DNA of 5,422 nucleotides from Oscillospiraceae bacterium. Lineage in GTDB: Bacteria; Bacillota; Clostridia; Oscillospirales; Ruminococcaceae. The translations under genes and the position numbers were made by a program. Location: positions 1-5,422 of the forward strand of contig JAGBFZ010000224.1 in assembly GCA_018110855.1 (NCBI GenBank). The letters are read 5' to 3'. The notes under the pieces were generated by a model that was not told where the DNA came from, did not search any database, and saw only the letters and a list, made by a program, of their open reading frames with translations. This document shows, one piece after another, positions 4,459-5,422 of the stretch; positions within the stretch are counted from its first letter, which is position 1; each line of letters opens with the position of its first letter.

Positions 4459-5422
4459 AGTTGGGTTCAACGGATATGATATAGTAATAGACGGGCTGAC
4501 CGCCGCGGACAAAATTAACGTCCACTGAGCTGAACTTCGAGCGCATGATCTTTTCAAGCTCCTCTGCCTTGTCTTCGGCTACGTCCGAGCCGTACATTAC
4601 GGTTACAAACCCTGCATTGCCCTTGAGATTCTTCATGAGCTTGCGGGTGAGCTTATATGCGGCACGGGTAACGTCCCTGTCGATAAAGGACAGTCTGCCG
4701 TTTTCCAGTGCAAGGATATCGCCTGTCTTTATTTCATGACCGCTGAAGCTGCTGTCTCTTGCGGCGAATGTCACAAGACCCGACTGCACCTTTTCTGCGG
4801 CAAGAGTCATATTCATGCGGTTGGTATCGAGATCCGAATCAGGGTCGAAATTCATCATTGCGGACATTCCCTGAGGAACGGAGGTTGTTCTCAGGACGCA
4901 GATGGTCTTTTCCGAGAGCTTCATTGCCTGCTCCGCTGCCATGATGATATTCTTATTATTGGGCAGGATAAACACGATCTCGGCGGGAACGGAATATACC
5001 GCTCTCAGGATATCGTCTGCCGAAGGATTCATGGTCTGTCCGCCTCTTACGATAGCATCTGCGCCAAGGTCTGTAAACATTGCCTCAACGCCGCTGCCGT
5101 TTGCTACGGCAACAAAGCCGAATTTCTTTTCGGGCACCGCAGGAACGGGCTTTTCGTTTGAGGGCTTCTGAGCTGCTTTCTTTTCTCTTTGCAGGCGCAT
5201 ATTGTCCACCTTCATATTGCAGAGAGCGCCGAACTCAAGTCCCTTTTCAAAGGCAAGACCGGGGTGGTCGGTATGGACGTGGACCTTTATGATATCATCG
5301 TCATCGACTACCACAACGCAGTCTCCGATGGATTCCAGATAGGTTCTCAGCTCGGAAGGCTTTTTGCTGCTGTCGGTGACATTTACGATAAATTCGGTGC
5401 AGTAGCCGAAGGTTATCTCAAG
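4457..5422 (-). CDS. fakA: FakA/YloV-type fatty acid kinase (DAK2 family), C-terminal part (5' partial)
   Basis: ATP-dependent kinase subunit that, with a FakB fatty-acid-binding partner, phosphorylates fatty acids to acyl-phosphates for phospholipid synthesis. Only the last 321 residues are in the window; the N-terminal DhaL/DAK2 nucleotide-binding domain (about 200 residues) lies beyond 5422. The frame is open to the edge, so the GTG at 5314 is an internal valine codon, not a start. Numbering from the window edge, the middle domain holds FGYCTEF (C8) and KVHVHTDHPG (H48, H50); in studied FakA proteins the equivalent Cys and two His bind a zinc ion. A polar, proline/lysine-rich linker (about 78-100) leads to the C-terminal FakB-interacting domain with GGQTMNPS (127-134) and ILPNNKNI (152-159). 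The protein ends 9 nt before the ATPase gene. The original start and promoter cannot be seen. No FakB (DegV-family) gene is in the window. Confidence 0.92.
   Translation of the reverse strand, partial: LEITFGYCTEFIVNVTDSSKKPSELRTYLESIGDCVVVVDDDDIIKVHVHTDHPGLAFEKGLEFGALCNMKVDNMRLQREKKAAQKPSNEKPVPAVPEKKFGFVAVANGSGVEAMFTDLGADAIVRGGQTMNPSADDILRAVYSVPAEIVFILPNNKNIIMAAEQAMKLSEKTICVLRTTSVPQGMSAMMNFDPDSDLDTNRMNMTLAAEKVQSGLVTFAARDSSFSGHEIKTGDILALENGRLSFIDRDVTRAAYKLTRKLMKNLKGNAGFVTVMYGSDVAEDKAEELEKIMRSKFSSVDVNFVRGGQPVYYYIISVEPN

Larger units (their letters stand above)
1091..5422 (-). other. Putative operon: fakA - ATPase - ferredoxin - vorB - korB - korC
   Basis: Six genes on the same strand with gaps of 9, 40, 32, -1 and 18 nt, ending at a single hairpin terminator (1091-1118). 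None of the gaps is long enough to hold an obvious promoter plus leader, and I saw no convincing -35/-10 pair or terminator inside. Each gene has its own recognisable Shine-Dalgarno site, apart from fakA, whose start is outside the window. The promoter must lie beyond 5422, and further upstream genes may belong to the unit. Confidence 0.75.

Noticed and set aside
4457..5314. Reading the fakA part as a complete 285-aa gene starting at GTG 5314
   Set aside because: The frame stays open to 5422 and the upstream residues contain the conserved FGYCTEF motif of the FakA middle domain, so the gene simply runs off the window.
1..5422. CRISPR arrays, transposases, tRNA or rRNA genes, riboswitches, phage genes
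   Set aside because: No direct repeat arrays, terminal inverted repeats, cloverleaf-like segments or phage-type proteins were seen; nearly all bases are covered by conserved metabolic genes with uniform composition.

Overview
The window looks like an ordinary metabolic region of an anaerobic Gram-positive bacterium of class Clostridia, most likely a Ruminococcus-like member of the Oscillospiraceae/Ruminococcaceae. The basis is ferredoxin-linked metabolism, an aldo/keto reductase carrying two [4Fe-4S] clusters, strong AAAGGAG-type ribosome binding sites, GC near 50% by eye, and proteins that read like clostridial family members. The family placement is an inference from protein style, not from a search.

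Layout: one gene on the + strand (1-1074, 5' end cut off by the window) encodes an aldo/keto reductase with a C-terminal 2[4Fe-4S] ferredoxin domain. It converges on a compact five-plus-gene minus-strand unit running from the right edge (5422) to 1140. A strong 12-bp hairpin at 1091-1118 separates the two; its T-rich side is oriented to end the minus-strand unit.

Minus-strand unit, in transcription order: the C-terminal part of a FakA/YloV-type fatty acid kinase (DAK2 family; 5' end outside the window), an uncharacterised 219-aa P-loop ATPase of the MinD/ParA/CobQ superfamily, then the four subunits of a 2-oxoacid:ferredoxin oxidoreductase in the order delta (8Fe ferredoxin), alpha (VorB-like), beta (TPP-binding), gamma. 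Gaps are 9, 40, 32, -1 and 18 nt, so co-transcription and partial translational coupling are likely. No internal promoter was recognised.

How they may work together: the oxidoreductase interconverts a 2-oxoacid (the alpha subunit suggests branched-chain 2-oxoisovalerate and relatives) plus CoA with an acyl-CoA, CO2 and reduced ferredoxin. Many rumen and gut Ruminococci are known to make branched-chain amino acids by reductive carboxylation of branched short-chain acids, which is a plausible direction here. The fatty acid kinase upstream makes acyl-phosphates, so the neighbourhood might connect branched acyl groups to lipid or amino acid synthesis, but this link is hypothetical. The ATPase is the least understood component. 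I found no mobile element, CRISPR array, tRNA, rRNA or riboswitch. No stretch longer than about 70 bases lacks a gene.
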